Positions 27,136 through 37,295 are shown, counted from the stretch's first letter. The stretch is 64,000 bases of DNA from Rhodovarius lipocyclicus (GCF_009900765.1 NZ_JAAABL010000002.1:310001-374000); one strand, 5' to 3'. Translations and numbers: made by a program. Notes: generated from the letters alone by a model not told the origin.

Positions 27136-30100
27136 GTGATCCACGCGCTTTCCCCCTTCCAGTTGACCAAGAAATGGCTGGCGATCACGGCCGGATTGGT
27201 GCTGGCACTGGCCTTCGTCACCCTGCCCATGGAGGCCGAGGGCCAGGCCTGGCTGACGCTGGGCGGCATCGCCGTGTTCCTGGTGCTGAACCGCTACACC
27301 TCCCGCAAGGTGGGCCTGGTGCTGGTGTTCGTCTCCATCACCGTCACCGCCCGCTATCTGTATTGGCGGCTGACCGAGACGCTGGAATTCGAGACGGCGC
27401 TGCAGGCTTTCCTGGGCGGCGCGCTGTTCCTGGCGGAACTCTACGCTGGCGTGCTGATGGCCTTGAGCTATCTGCAGACCGCTTGGCCGCTGAACCGCAA
27501 GCCTGTGCCCCTGCCGCCGGACCCCAGCACCTGGCCCACGGTGGATGTCTATATCCCCAGCTACAATGAAAGCCTGGATCTGGTGCGCCCCACCGTGCTG
27601 GCCGCCATGAACATGGACTACCCGCGCGACAAGATGAACGTGTGGATCCTGGACGATGGCCGGCGCCCGGAATTCCGCGCCTTCGCCCAGGAAGCCGGCT
27701 GCGGCTACATCATCCGCCCGGACAATATCGGCGCCAAGGCCGGCAACCTGAACCACGCGATGCGGCACACCAATGGCGAGTTCATCGCCATCTTCGACTG
27801 CGACCACGCGCCCACACGCGGCTTCCTGCAATTCACCCTGGGCTGGCTGGTGCGCGACCGGCGCATCGGGCTGGTGCAGACGCCGCACCATTTCTACAGC
27901 CCTGATCCCTTCGAGCGGAATCTGGCCCGTCAGCGCCCGGTGCCGAATGAGGGCCTGCTGTTCTACGGCGTGATCCAGCAGGGCAACGATCTGTGGAACG
28001 CATCCTTCTTCTGCGGCTCCTGTGCCGTGCTCCGGCGTACTGCGCTGGAGGAAGTGGGCGGTGTGCCGCATGAGACGGTGACGGAGGACTGCCACTGTTC
28101 CTTCCGCATGCAGCAGAAGGGCTGGCACACGGCCTATCTGCGCGTGCCCCTGGCCGCGGGCCTGGCGACGGAGCGCCTGGCGCTGCATATCGGCCAGCGC
28201 ATGCGCTGGGCGCGCGGCATGATCCAGATCATGCGCACGGAGAACACGCTGTTCGCCCGCAACCTGAAATGGGCGCAGCGCTTCTGCTATTTCATCGCGG
28301 GCTTCGGCTTCCTGTTCGCCATCCCGCGCCTGATCTTCCTGACCTCGCCGCTCGCCTTCCTGTTCTTCGGGGAAAGCGTGATCGCGGCCAGCCCGCTGGC
28401 CATCATGGCCTATGCCGGCAGCCATTTGTTCCACGCGGTGGCCACCACGGCGCGGTTGAATGGCCGGCATCGCCACAGCTTCTGGTCCGAAATCTATGAG
28501 GCATCGCTGGCCGTGCCCTTGCTGCCCGTCACGCTGCTGACGTTGTGGGACCCGCGCAAGGGCAAGTTCAACGTGACCGACAAGGGCGGCGTGCTGGAGG
28601 CAGGCTACCTGGACCTCAAGGCCGTCGCGCCGAACCTGGTGCTGCTGGTGCTGCTGTTCATCGGCTTTGGCATCGGCATCCACGGCACCATCGTCTCGGA
28701 GACGGACAGCCTGGATTTCCGCGCCTATCTGCTGAACACCATCTGGGCCGGCATGTGCCTGGTCCCCCTCTCGGCCAGCGTGGCGGTGGGGCGGGAGCGG
28801 GAGCAGATGCGCATCCGCCATCGCGTGGATACCGAGATTCCCGTCGATCTGACGCGCGCCAACGGCGGCACCCTGCGGGGTGACTGCACCAATCTTTCCC
28901 TTTCCGGGCTTTCCATCTCTCTGGAACGCCCGTCCGATCTCTCCGAGGAGGAGATGCTGGAGGTCGCGCTGCACGTGACAGGTGAAGTGATCACGCTGAG
29001 GGCCCGCGCCGTGCGCGTGCTGGAGCACATGGTGTATCTGCGCTTCCAACTGTCGGGCGTGGCCGAGGAGGCGGCGATCGCCCGTGCCTTCTTCGGCCGT
29101 CCGGATGCCTGGCTCTATTGGGATGACTGGCCCGAGGACCGGCCGCTGCGCTCCCTGGCCAATGTGGTGCTGGCGACGGCGGATGCCGTGGTGCGGCGTT
29201 ACCGCTTCGGCATCACCAAGGTGTCCCGTCCCGCTGCCCCCGCAGCCAGTGCCGCCGCCGCGCAGCAGGCAGCGCGCGTCACGGATGTGGTGCGGCCCCG
29301 GGCGCACACCCGCATGGCCGCGGGCGTGCTTCTGGCACTGCTGGCTGGCGCAGGCACGGCCCAGGCTCAGGCCTCCGCGCAGAACCCCGTGGTGGCGCCC
29401 TCCGGCAGTATCGCCTTGCCGCCTGCCTTGAACATCCCCGAGCCCCCGCGCGGCGCCAATGCGCCCGAGCCCACCCTGCCGGAGGGGGCGCGTATCGTGA
29501 CCCGCACCCTGCGGGAGCTTGGCCTGTCCGGCCCCATGCAGTTGCGTGGCCTGGCGGATCTGCAGGGCGTGCTGTTCGGCCTGCGCGCCGATGAGGTGGT
29601 GACGGAGGCGCGGCTGAGCGTGACCGGCGGGGCCTCGGCCGCGCTGATCCCCTCCATGAGCCAGATCGCGATCTCCCTGAACGAGCAGTTCGTGGGCAAT
29701 ATCGCCATCGATCCGGTGCGGCAGGGCTTCGGCCCGCTGGAATTCCCGCTGGACCCGTTGTTCTTCGCCGAGGTGAACCGGCTGAATTTCCGCTTCACCG
29801 GCCGCTACACCATGGAATGCAACGACCCGCTGTCGGGCTTGCTCTATGCCACGGTGTCGGATCTTTCGACGGTGCGCCTGCGCATCGAGCGCATCCCCCC
29901 CACCCGAGACCTCGCCCGCCTGCCGGAGCCGCTGTTCGACCGCCGCATCCTGCGCGGTGCGTTGAACCTGCCGATGGTGATCCCGGAAGCGACAGGCCCG
30001 GCGGGCTTGCGGGCGGCGGCCATCACGGCTAGCTGGTTCGCGGTCCAGGCCGACTACCGGGGCGCGCGCTTCCCGGTCGAGCGCGGCCTGACGCGCCGGG

Positions 30101-31632
30101 GCGACGCCGTGGTGATCGCCGCCGGCGCCGACACGGTGCCGGGGCTGAGCCTGCCGCGCTTTGAGGGGCCGACCCTGGCGGTCGTGGCCCATCCCAACGA
30201 CCAGTTCGGCACGCTGCTGGTGGTGGGCGGCCGAACCGAGGCAGAGACCGCGATCGCGGCCCAGGCGCTCGTCGCCTCCCGTCAGGCCCTGGCCGGTGAG
30301 CTGGTCCGGGTGGCCGCGCCGCAGATCGCGCCGCGCCGCCCCTATGACGCGCCACGCTGGGTGCGCACCGAGGCCCCGCTGCGGATCGGCGCGATGATCG
30401 ACCGGGCGGAGCTGACGGCCAGCGGCTACGCCCCGGGGCCGGTGCGGCTGCCGCTGCGCACCGCGCCGGATCTCTACACCTGGCGCGGCCGTGGCTTCCC
30501 GGTGCGGGTGGGCTTCACCGCGCCGCCGGGCCCGGTGATCGATGTGGCCACCTCGCGGCTCGATGCCGCGGTGTCCGGCACCTATCTGCGCAGCTTCCCC
30601 CTGGCCGAGCCCCCGGGCGTGATGAGCTGGGTGCTGGACACGCTGCATCAGCAGCTTGGCCTGGGTGGGGACATGCGGCGCGGCCGCTTCGCCATCCCGC
30701 CCTATCTGCTGCTGGGGCAGGACGAGTTGCAGCTGCGCTTCGACATGCGCCCCATGAACCGGGGTGAGTGCGCGGCGGTGCCGGGCGATGTGCGCGCCAC
30801 CATCGACCCCGAGAGCACCATCGACATGACGGGCGCGCACCGCTTCGCGCGTCTGCCGAACCTGGGCTTCTTCAGCTCCTCGGGCTTCCCTTTCACCCGC
30901 ATGGCGGATCTGTCGGAGACCGCCGTGGTGCTGCCGGAGCGGCCCAACGCGGTGGAGACCCAGGCCTTCCTGGATGTGGTGGGGCAGCTGGCCGCCATCA
31001 CCGGCCTGCCGGCCACGGGCATCCAGGTGGCGCCTAGCAATGGGTTGCGCAACCTGGCTGATCGAGACCTGCTGGTGATCGGCACGCTGGGCCGCCAGCC
31101 GGCCCTGGCCACGCTGCTGCGGGACAGCCCCGTGCGGCTGGAGGGTGAGCGGCTAAGCCTCGCCCTGCCGGATTCCCTGCAGTATCTGCGCACCGCCTTG
31201 TGGGATGCTCCGAGCGTGGCGGAGCGCAGCCGTGCCGTGGCCTCGGTGAATGAGGCCGGTGGCGAGGGGCTGGGCGTGTTGATTGGCGCGCAGAGCGCAC
31301 TGGCGGCCGGGCGCAGCGTGGTCGTCATCAGTGGCGCCACGCCGGCGGCGATCGGGTCCATGGTCTCCGCCCTGCGGGACCCGGACCTTCTGCCGCGTAT
31401 CCAGGGTGACACGGTGCTCCTGTCCGGTGGGCAGATCAGTTCCTATGCGGTGGCGGAGCCGTATTGGGTGGGCCATCTGCCCTGGTGGCTGTGGCCGCAG
31501 CATTGGGCCGGGCAAAATCCGCTGCGGGCGCTGCTGATCCTGTTCGCTGCTGGGGTTCTGTTAGGGGTTCCGGCCTATTGGAGCCTGCGTCGCCGTGCGC
31601 TTTCACGGTTGCGGGCGCGGGACCATGCGTGA
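27136..31632 (+). CDS. bcsAB: Cellulose synthase, BcsA-BcsB fusion
   Basis: One 1498-aa chain carries catalytic and periplasmic subunits, as in AcsAB of cellulose-producing acetic acid bacteria. In the BcsA part (about 1-720), GT2 motifs are D-D-G at 173-175, D-C-D at 221-223, T-E-D with D318, and Q-x-x-R-W at 354-358. A PilZ domain follows with R-x-x-x-R at 559-563 and N-x-S-x-x-G at 586-591, so activation by cyclic di-GMP is expected. A hydrophobic segment at about 727-745 ending A-Q-A-Q then starts the BcsB part with its carbohydrate-binding/flavodoxin-like repeats and a final TM helix near 1460-1485. The GTG at 27136 is chosen as start; an upstream in-frame GTG at 27085 lies inside bcsQ. 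Confidence 0.95.
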   Translation: MIHALSPFQLTKKWLAITAGLVLALAFVTLPMEAEGQAWLTLGGIAVFLVLNRYTSRKVGLVLVFVSITVTARYLYWRLTETLEFETALQAFLGGALFLAELYAGVLMALSYLQTAWPLNRKPVPLPPDPSTWPTVDVYIPSYNESLDLVRPTVLAAMNMDYPRDKMNVWILDDGRRPEFRAFAQEAGCGYIIRPDNIGAKAGNLNHAMRHTNGEFIAIFDCDHAPTRGFLQFTLGWLVRDRRIGLVQTPHHFYSPDPFERNLARQRPVPNEGLLFYGVIQQGNDLWNASFFCGSCAVLRRTALEEVGGVPHETVTEDCHCSFRMQQKGWHTAYLRVPLAAGLATERLALHIGQRMRWARGMIQIMRTENTLFARNLKWAQRFCYFIAGFGFLFAIPRLIFLTSPLAFLFFGESVIAASPLAIMAYAGSHLFHAVATTARLNGRHRHSFWSEIYEASLAVPLLPVTLLTLWDPRKGKFNVTDKGGVLEAGYLDLKAVAPNLVLLVLLFIGFGIGIHGTIVSETDSLDFRAYLLNTIWAGMCLVPLSASVAVGREREQMRIRHRVDTEIPVDLTRANGGTLRGDCTNLSLSGLSISLERPSDLSEEEMLEVALHVTGEVITLRARAVRVLEHMVYLRFQLSGVAEEAAIARAFFGRPDAWLYWDDWPEDRPLRSLANVVLATADAVVRRYRFGITKVSRPAAPAASAAAAQQAARVTDVVRPRAHTRMAAGVLLALLAGAGTAQAQASAQNPVVAPSGSIALPPALNIPEPPRGANAPEPTLPEGARIVTRTLRELGLSGPMQLRGLADLQGVLFGLRADEVVTEARLSVTGGASAALIPSMSQIAISLNEQFVGNIAIDPVRQGFGPLEFPLDPLFFAEVNRLNFRFTGRYTMECNDPLSGLLYATVSDLSTVRLRIERIPPTRDLARLPEPLFDRRILRGALNLPMVIPEATGPAGLRAAAITASWFAVQADYRGARFPVERGLTRRGDAVVIAAGADTVPGLSLPRFEGPTLAVVAHPNDQFGTLLVVGGRTEAETAIAAQALVASRQALAGELVRVAAPQIAPRRPYDAPRWVRTEAPLRIGAMIDRAELTASGYAPGPVRLPLRTAPDLYTWRGRGFPVRVGFTAPPGPVIDVATSRLDAAVSGTYLRSFPLAEPPGVMSWVLDTLHQQLGLGGDMRRGRFAIPPYLLLGQDELQLRFDMRPMNRGECAAVPGDVRATIDPESTIDMTGAHRFARLPNLGFFSSSGFPFTRMADLSETAVVLPERPNAVETQAFLDVVGQLAAITGLPATGIQVAPSNGLRNLADRDLLVIGTLGRQPALATLLRDSPVRLEGERLSLALPDSLQYLRTALWDAPSVAERSRAVASVNEAGGEGLGVLIGAQSALAAGRSVVVISGATPAAIGSMVSALRDPDLLPRIQGDTVLLSGGQISSYAVAEPYWVGHLPWWLWPQHWAGQNPLRALLILFAAGVLLGVPAYWSLRRRALSRLRARDHA

Positions 31633-31644
31633 GATGAGAATGGC

Positions 31645-34600
31645 ATGAGGGGAATGCGGCGTTACGGGCCGATCATGGGGGGGGTTGTCGGGCTCGCGGC
31701 CGGAGTGGCTGCGGGCATGCCTGCCCACGCACAGCCCGCGGTTGCCGAAGCCGCCGCTCCGGCCAGCCCCGTGACCATCCTGATCCGGCAGGCTGAGCGC
31801 TGGCTGGCGCAGAATCGTTCCGATTTGGCGGCGAGTGCGATCGAGCGCGCGTTGTCGGCCGAACCGCGCAACGGCACGGCCTTGGCCCTGGCCGCACGCA
31901 TCGAGGCGGCGCGGGAGAACCGCACCGCCGCTGCCGCCTATGAGGCCCGGTTGCGCGAAGCGGGCGCCACCCCGGAGCAGCGGGCCCAGGCCGAAAGCGC
32001 CGTGCGGGGCGCATCCATTGATCGCGCGGCGATCGAGCAGGCCCGTGCCTTGGCGCGGGATGGCCGCAATGCGGAGGCCGTGCAGCGCTACCGGGCCGCC
32101 TTCGGCTCCGCCGGGCCGGTGGAGCCCTATGCGCAAGAATACTACGCCGTGCTGTCCGGCACCGAGAGCGGGCGCGGTGAAGCCACTTTGGGCCTGCAGC
32201 GCCTGGCCGAGCAGCCGGGGGCCTCGGCGCGCAGCCGCCTGGCCTTCGCGCAGAACCTGACCTTCAGCGCAGCGTCCCGCGCGGAGGGCATCCGCCGCCT
32301 GTCGCAACTGGTGGAAAACCCCGAAGTGGGCAGCGATGCCCGGGCCGCCTGGCGCCAGGCGCTGGTCTGGTCGGCCAGCGATTCGTCCACGGCGCCGCAA
32401 CTGGAAACCTATCTGCGCCGCTTCCCCGACGATGCCGAGATCCGCGCCGCCCGCGCCGCCGTCCCGGCCCCCGCCGCGCCCGACCCGGGCTTCGCCGCCC
32501 GGCGGGAAGGGTTCGAGCGGCTGGAGGGCGGCGGCCTGCGGGATGCCACGCGCCGGTTTGAAACGGCGCTGGCCGCAAACCCCAATGACGCTGATGCATT
32601 GGGTGGCCTCGGCATCGTGCGCTTGCGTGAGGGCAAGCCGGCCGAGGCCCGCACCCTGCTGGAACGCGCTGTGGCCGCGGCGCCCGACCGCGCGCAGCAA
32701 TGGCGAGGCGCGCTGGATGGCGCGTCCTATGGCTTGGAACTGGCGGAGGGGCGTGCCGCCCTGCGCCGAGGGCAATTGGATGATGCGGACAATCTTCTCC
32801 GCTCCGCCCTGCGGCGAGAGGTGCAGGACCGCACCGATGCCGAATCCGCCCTGGGTGAATTGCTGCTGCGCCGAGGCGATCCGGCGGCGGCCGAGCAGCG
32901 CTTCCGCACCGCGCTGGCACGCCGCCCGGGCTTTCCGCCCGCGCAGCAGGGCTTGAACCAGGCCCTGCGTGCCCAGGGCCGCCCCACTGAGGGGCCGGTG
33001 CGCGCCGTGGCCTCTGGTCCCGCCGGTGACGCCGGTGGCTTCGCGCCCACGGGCGGCGAGGCCGGGCGCCTGCGCGCCGAGGCCGCCCGCAGCGATGACC
33101 CGGGCGTGGCCGCCGCGCTGCTGCGCCAGGCCAGCGAGATGGCGCCCGCCGATCCCTGGATCAAGCTGGATCTGGCCCGTGCCCTGCGCCGCCAGGGCCG
33201 CGCCGCCGAGGGCCGCATGCTGGTGGAGGACCCCGCCGCGCGGTCCGGCCGCCGCGACGACCTCTACGCCGCCGCGTTGTTCGCCGATGAGGATGACCGC
33301 GCTGGCGATGCCGAGGCATTCCTGGCCCGCATCCCGCCTGGCGGCCGCACGCCGGACATGGCGCGGCTCGCCGCCCGGCTGCGTGCGCAATCCGAGGTGC
33401 AGCGCGCCGTGGCGCAGCTTGCGGGCCGCACCGGTACCGCCGCGCGTACCCAGCTGCTGACGCTGGCGGCACGGCCGGATCCCTCGGGCGGCACCGGCGC
33501 CGCCGTGATCCGCGCGCTGGGCAATGCCAATGACCGGATCGGTGCCGCCGAGGCCGCCCGTGTCGCGGAGGCCGCGAACCGCAATGCCGGGGCTTCCCTG
33601 CGCCTGGCCCTGGCCGGCGCGCTGTTGAGCGCGGGGCTGGAGAGCGAGGCCGCCGCCCTGGCCGATTCCGCCGAGGGTGCGAACCCCAACGCCGAGCAAC
33701 GGCGGGACATCGCCAGTATCCGGTCCGGCATCGCCATCCGGTCCTCCGACCGTTTGAACGGAGAAGGCCGGCAGGCCGCGGCCTTCGAGCAGTTGCGCCC
33801 TGTGCTGGAGCGCGACCCGGAAAACCCCGATGCGCGGCTGGCCCTGGCGCGCCTGCACCAGAATGCCCGTCAGCCCGCCGAGGCGCTGCGCATCGCGGAG
33901 GCCGTGCTGGCCCGCAACCCGCGCGACATCCCCGCCCGGCAGGGCGCGATCGACGCCGCCGTCGCCCTGCGTGACCGCCCCCGCGCCGAACGCCTGCTGG
34001 CCGAGGCACAGGAGCTCTCCCCCCGTGATTCCCGGGTGACGCTGATGGAGGCCCGGGTGGCGCGCGCCTTCAACCAGGAAAGCCGAGCCCTGCGCGCGCT
34101 GGAACTGGCCGGGCAGCAGCGCCGGGCCGAGCTGGGCCGGCCGACCGGCACCGGCCTTGCCTCCGCGGCGAGCCCCGGCACGGCTTCTGGCGGGTTGCAG
34201 AACCCGTTTGCCAGCGCCAGCACGCCCTTGCAGCAGATCAGCACCACCGCCGTGCCCGCGGACCCGGTGGCGCGCGAGATCGCGCGCGAGACGGCCTCCT
34301 TGCAGGAGCAACTGTCCTCGCAGGCCACGGCCTCGGCCGGGTTCCGGCAGCGCTCGGGCCAATCCGGCCTGGACCGGTTGCTGGAGGTCTCTGCACCCGT
34401 GAGCGCCGAGATCACCCCGGGCGGCATTGGCGGGCGGCTGACCACCACGGTGACCGGGGTCTCCCTGCAGGCGGGCAGCCTGTCGGCCAGCCGCCGGGTG
34501 CAGGATGGCTATGGCTCCAACGCCGCCTATGGCAGCAGCCAGTCGCCGCGCGGCACCGCCACGGGCGTGATGCTGGGGCTGGCCTATCAGCTGGGCGATT

Positions 34601-35397
34601 ATTTCCGGATGGATCTCGGCTCCAGCCCGCTGGGCTTCGCCTATGGCACGCAGGTGCTGGGCGGGTTGGAATTCGCGCCCACCATTGGCGGCAATGTGCG
34701 CCTGCGCGTGACGGGTGAGCGGCGTTCGGTAACGGACAGCCTGCTGTCCTGGGCTGGGCAGCGCGATGCCATCCAGGGCCGGCATTGGGGCCAGGTGACG
34801 CGCAGCGGCGGCCGGGCGCAGATCGAGGTGCCGGTGCGGGCCGGCTATGTCTACGCCGGCGGCGGCTACAGCATCTATGAAGGCCAGGGCGTGGCCGACA
34901 ACAACCGTTTCGAGGCGGGGGCGGGGTTCAGCTATCCCTTCATCTCCAGCCCCGACGGTACGCTGACGGGCGGGCTGGACCTGGTCTATTTCGGCTTCGA
35001 GCGGAACCTGCGCTTCTTCACCCTGGGCCAGGGCGGCTATTACAGCCCGCAGAGCTTCGCCGCCCTCAACCTGCCGGTGGATTACCGCAGCACGCTGGGC
35101 GATCTGCGCTATCGGGTGGGGGCCACGGTGGGTTACGCGGCGTGGCGGGAATCCTCATCGCCGATCTTCCCGACCGATTCGACGCTGCAATCCCAGGTCG
35201 AGGCTCGGGCGCGGACCGACAGCACCGTGCTGTCGCGCTATGCCGGGCAGAGCCGGCAGAACTTCATCGCCAATCTGCGGGCGGATCTGGATTACCCCAT
35301 CACCCCAGCGATGAATGTGGGCGCCAGCTTCCGCTACGACAAATCCGCGAATTGGGATGAGACGCGGGTGCTGATGCGGCTGAGCGGGCGGTTCTGA
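31645..35397 (+). CDS. bcsC: Cellulose synthase outer-membrane export protein BcsC
   Basis: A 1250-aa protein that threads the glucan across the periplasm and outer membrane. A signal peptide (about 1-30, ending A-H-A-Q) precedes about twenty degenerate TPR units (residues 40 to about 870; for example N-P-N-D-A-D-A-L-G-G-L-G). After a linker comes the BcsC C-terminal beta-barrel (about 930-1250), rich in alternating aromatic strands and ending in Phe. Starts 12 bp after bcsAB; a second in-frame ATG at 31654 is possible. The length is normal for BcsC. No bcsD, bcsZ or bcsEFG genes follow, so any endoglucanase or crystallinity factor is encoded elsewhere. Confidence 0.93.
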   Translation: MRGMRRYGPIMGGVVGLAAGVAAGMPAHAQPAVAEAAAPASPVTILIRQAERWLAQNRSDLAASAIERALSAEPRNGTALALAARIEAARENRTAAAAYEARLREAGATPEQRAQAESAVRGASIDRAAIEQARALARDGRNAEAVQRYRAAFGSAGPVEPYAQEYYAVLSGTESGRGEATLGLQRLAEQPGASARSRLAFAQNLTFSAASRAEGIRRLSQLVENPEVGSDARAAWRQALVWSASDSSTAPQLETYLRRFPDDAEIRAARAAVPAPAAPDPGFAARREGFERLEGGGLRDATRRFETALAANPNDADALGGLGIVRLREGKPAEARTLLERAVAAAPDRAQQWRGALDGASYGLELAEGRAALRRGQLDDADNLLRSALRREVQDRTDAESALGELLLRRGDPAAAEQRFRTALARRPGFPPAQQGLNQALRAQGRPTEGPVRAVASGPAGDAGGFAPTGGEAGRLRAEAARSDDPGVAAALLRQASEMAPADPWIKLDLARALRRQGRAAEGRMLVEDPAARSGRRDDLYAAALFADEDDRAGDAEAFLARIPPGGRTPDMARLAARLRAQSEVQRAVAQLAGRTGTAARTQLLTLAARPDPSGGTGAAVIRALGNANDRIGAAEAARVAEAANRNAGASLRLALAGALLSAGLESEAAALADSAEGANPNAEQRRDIASIRSGIAIRSSDRLNGEGRQAAAFEQLRPVLERDPENPDARLALARLHQNARQPAEALRIAEAVLARNPRDIPARQGAIDAAVALRDRPRAERLLAEAQELSPRDSRVTLMEARVARAFNQESRALRALELAGQQRRAELGRPTGTGLASAASPGTASGGLQNPFASASTPLQQISTTAVPADPVAREIARETASLQEQLSSQATASAGFRQRSGQSGLDRLLEVSAPVSAEITPGGIGGRLTTTVTGVSLQAGSLSASRRVQDGYGSNAAYGSSQSPRGTATGVMLGLAYQLGDYFRMDLGSSPLGFAYGTQVLGGLEFAPTIGGNVRLRVTGERRSVTDSLLSWAGQRDAIQGRHWGQVTRSGGRAQIEVPVRAGYVYAGGGYSIYEGQGVADNNRFEAGAGFSYPFISSPDGTLTGGLDLVYFGFERNLRFFTLGQGGYYSPQSFAALNLPVDYRSTLGDLRYRVGATVGYAAWRESSSPIFPTDSTLQSQVEARARTDSTVLSRYAGQSRQNFIANLRADLDYPITPAMNVGASFRYDKSANWDETRVLMRLSGRF

Positions 35398-35417
35398 GGG
35401 GGGCAGGCTCCCCCCTC
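35396..35417. terminator. Terminator-like hairpin closing the cellulose operon
   Basis: GAGGGGGG (35396-35403) pairs perfectly with CCCCCCTC (35410-35417) around CAGGCT, starting inside the bcsC stop codon. It lies between convergent bcsC and the Bug receptor gene and could serve both. Only a short T-rich stretch (GTTTACC) follows on the plus strand. Confidence 0.55.
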
Positions 35418-35426
35418 CCGGTTTAC

Positions 35427-36395
35427 CTATTCCGCCGTGATCCGATTTTCCCGCACCAGTTGGGCCATCAGGTCGCGCTGCCCGGTGACGAATTGCGCAA
35501 AGGCCGCCGGCTCGCTGCCCAGCCCGAAAGCCCCCAGGGCTGAGAGCCTGTCCTGCACCCGGGAATCCGCAAGGGCCGTCTTCGCCGCTTGGTAAATGGC
35601 CTGTATGGCGGGGGTGGGCAGTCCCGCAGGCCCATACAGCCCATTCCATTCATTCAGTTCGTAGTCAGGATAGCCGGATTCCGCGATGGTCGGCACGTCG
35701 GGCACGGAGGAAACGCGTTCCTTTGAAGTCACGGCCAACGCCTTCACCCGCCGATTGCGGATCAACTCCACCGAGTAGGGCACGGTTCCGAGCGTGAAGG
35801 TCAGCGCGCCGGACAGCAGATCGGGCAGTGCCGCCGAGCCGCCGCGGTAGGGCACATGGGTCGCCTGCACTCCAGCGCGGGCCAGCATGAGCACCGTGGC
35901 CATATGCGGCGCCGTGGCATTGCCGGCGGAGCCGTAGGGCAGGCCGGGTTCGCGCTTCAGCATGTGGATGAGGTCAGCCAGCGTGTTGGCGCGGGAGCTG
36001 GCGGGCACCAGCACGATCATCGGGATGACCGAGACCTGGCTGATATAGCTGAAGGCGGTGCGGTAATCGAAGGGCAGGTCCCGCAGCATGGCCGGGTTCA
36101 CCACATGGGCCGAGGCGTCGCACATCAATGTGTGCCCATCGGGTTCGGCGCGCGCCACCTCATTGGCGCCGATGGAGCCGCCGGCGCCCGGGCGGTTTTC
36201 CACGACGATCGGCTGGCCCAGCGTGTCGCCCATGGGGCCCGCGAGCAGGCGGGCCAGCGTGTCCGCCCCGCCGCCAGGGGTATAGGGCGCGATCAGCCGG
36301 ATCGGGCGGCTGGGACGCCAGGCGGGTTGGGCGCTGGCGGATACGGGTGTCGCGGCAAGACCGGCCATCAAGGCGCGGCGGGAAAAATGGATCAT
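35427..36395 (-). CDS. Tripartite tricarboxylate transporter (Bug/TctC) substrate-binding protein
   Basis: A 322-aa periplasmic receptor. A signal peptide with R-R near residue 7 ends A-S-A-Q. The Bug fold is marked by I-R-L-I-A-P-Y-T-P-G-G-G-A-D, V-V-E-N-R-P-G-A-G-G-S-I-G, P-Y-G-S-A-G-N-A-T, H-V-P-Y-R-G-G and D-V-P-T-I-A-E-S-G-Y-P. GGAGGAAGC directly before ATG 36395 fixes the start. Bug proteins bind small carboxylates. TctA and TctB membrane genes are absent, so it shares a distant permease or has a signalling role. It lies 46 bp downstream of the amidohydrolase gene on the same strand, so both probably handle one carboxylate. Confidence 0.93.
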   Translation of the reverse strand: MIHFSRRALMAGLAATPVSASAQPAWRPSRPIRLIAPYTPGGGADTLARLLAGPMGDTLGQPIVVENRPGAGGSIGANEVARAEPDGHTLMCDASAHVVNPAMLRDLPFDYRTAFSYISQVSVIPMIVLVPASSRANTLADLIHMLKREPGLPYGSAGNATAPHMATVLMLARAGVQATHVPYRGGSAALPDLLSGALTFTLGTVPYSVELIRNRRVKALAVTSKERVSSVPDVPTIAESGYPDYELNEWNGLYGPAGLPTPAIQAIYQAAKTALADSRVQDRLSALGAFGLGSEPAAFAQFVTGQRDLMAQLVRENRITAE

Positions 36396-36441
36396 GCTTC
36401 CTCCGGTGGGCGGGCTCTGCGGCCCGTCCTCGTGTCGTGGT

Positions 36442-37260
36442 TCAGGCGAAGCCGAACAATGCCTTGGGCGTGTCCAGCAGAATGGTCCGGCGCTGGGCGG
36501 CATCGGGCACCCAGGCGGAAAGATCGTTCAGGCAAGCGGCGTAGCTGCGGCCCTCCTCATGCGAGATCCAGGGCCAATCGCTAGCCCAGAGCAGACGTTC
36601 CGCCCCGCCGGCCCGCAGCATGGCCTGGGCCAGGGCGGCGGGATCCTGTTCGCCCAGCCGGTAGGGGGCCGACAGTTTGACCCAGCACCGCCCCGTGCCC
36701 ATCGCGGCCAGCACCGCCCGGAAGCCTGGGCAGTTGAGCCCGAGCGCCGGGTTCGGTGCCGCGAAATGGTCCAGCACGATGTCCACCCCGCTGGCCAGCG
36801 CATGGGGCAGCACGCCGGGTAGCAGCGGGCCCTCCAGGAAGATTTCTAGGTGCAGCCCCGCCTCTCGCGCCGCGGCGAACAAGGCCTGATATTCCGGTGA
36901 GGCAGCGTCCGGGCGGGTGGTGCGCTTGGTCCAGTTCAGGCGGATGCCGGCGATGCCCTGGGCCTTCAGCGCCGCTAGCTGCGCCACGCTGGCGCCGGGG
37001 GCGACGTTGGCGGTACCACGCAGTCTAGTGGGATATGCCGCCAGTGCTTCCAGCAGCAGGGAATTGTCGAAGCCATAGAAGCTGGGGGCGGTGAGCACGC
37101 CATAGCCCAGCCCATGCGCATCGAGCAGGGTCAGAAATTCCTGTGGTTCCACATCTCGGGCGGGTTCGGAATGGCGTTCAGCGGACAGGGCGCGGCCCCT
37201 GCGCATGACATGCGCGTGGGTGTCCACGCCGCCCATGCCAAGGGTGGACGTTTCGTGCAT
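36442..37260 (-). CDS. Amidohydrolase-2 family metal-dependent hydrolase
   Basis: A 272-aa TIM-barrel hydrolase of the amidohydrolase-2 family. The metal-binding H-x-H appears in G-V-D-T-H-A-H-V near residue 14. L-D-H-F-A-A-P and the barrel-closing L-W-A-S-D-W-P-W supply further ligands, including the catalytic Asp. The closest characterised relatives hydrolyse lactones such as 2-pyrone-4,6-dicarboxylate or decarboxylate aromatic acids; the exact substrate is not readable. CAGGAG nine bases before ATG 37260 supports the start. Likely one operon with the downstream Bug receptor, divergent from and perhaps controlled by the LysR gene. Confidence 0.8.
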   Translation of the reverse strand: MHETSTLGMGGVDTHAHVMRRGRALSAERHSEPARDVEPQEFLTLLDAHGLGYGVLTAPSFYGFDNSLLLEALAAYPTRLRGTANVAPGASVAQLAALKAQGIAGIRLNWTKRTTRPDAASPEYQALFAAAREAGLHLEIFLEGPLLPGVLPHALASGVDIVLDHFAAPNPALGLNCPGFRAVLAAMGTGRCWVKLSAPYRLGEQDPAALAQAMLRAGGAERLLWASDWPWISHEEGRSYAACLNDLSAWVPDAAQRRTILLDTPKALFGFA

Positions 37261-37295
37261 CTGGCTTCTCCTGAGGACCAAGTTAGGGCAATTGG

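Noticed and set aside
27103-30840. A very long open frame on the minus strand opposite bcsAB, and a similar one opposite bcsC (31603-34785)
   Set aside because: The translations are rich in His, Arg, Gln and Gly with no recognisable motifs, as expected of antisense frames in high-GC genes, while the plus strand encodes clear BcsA, BcsB and BcsC domains.
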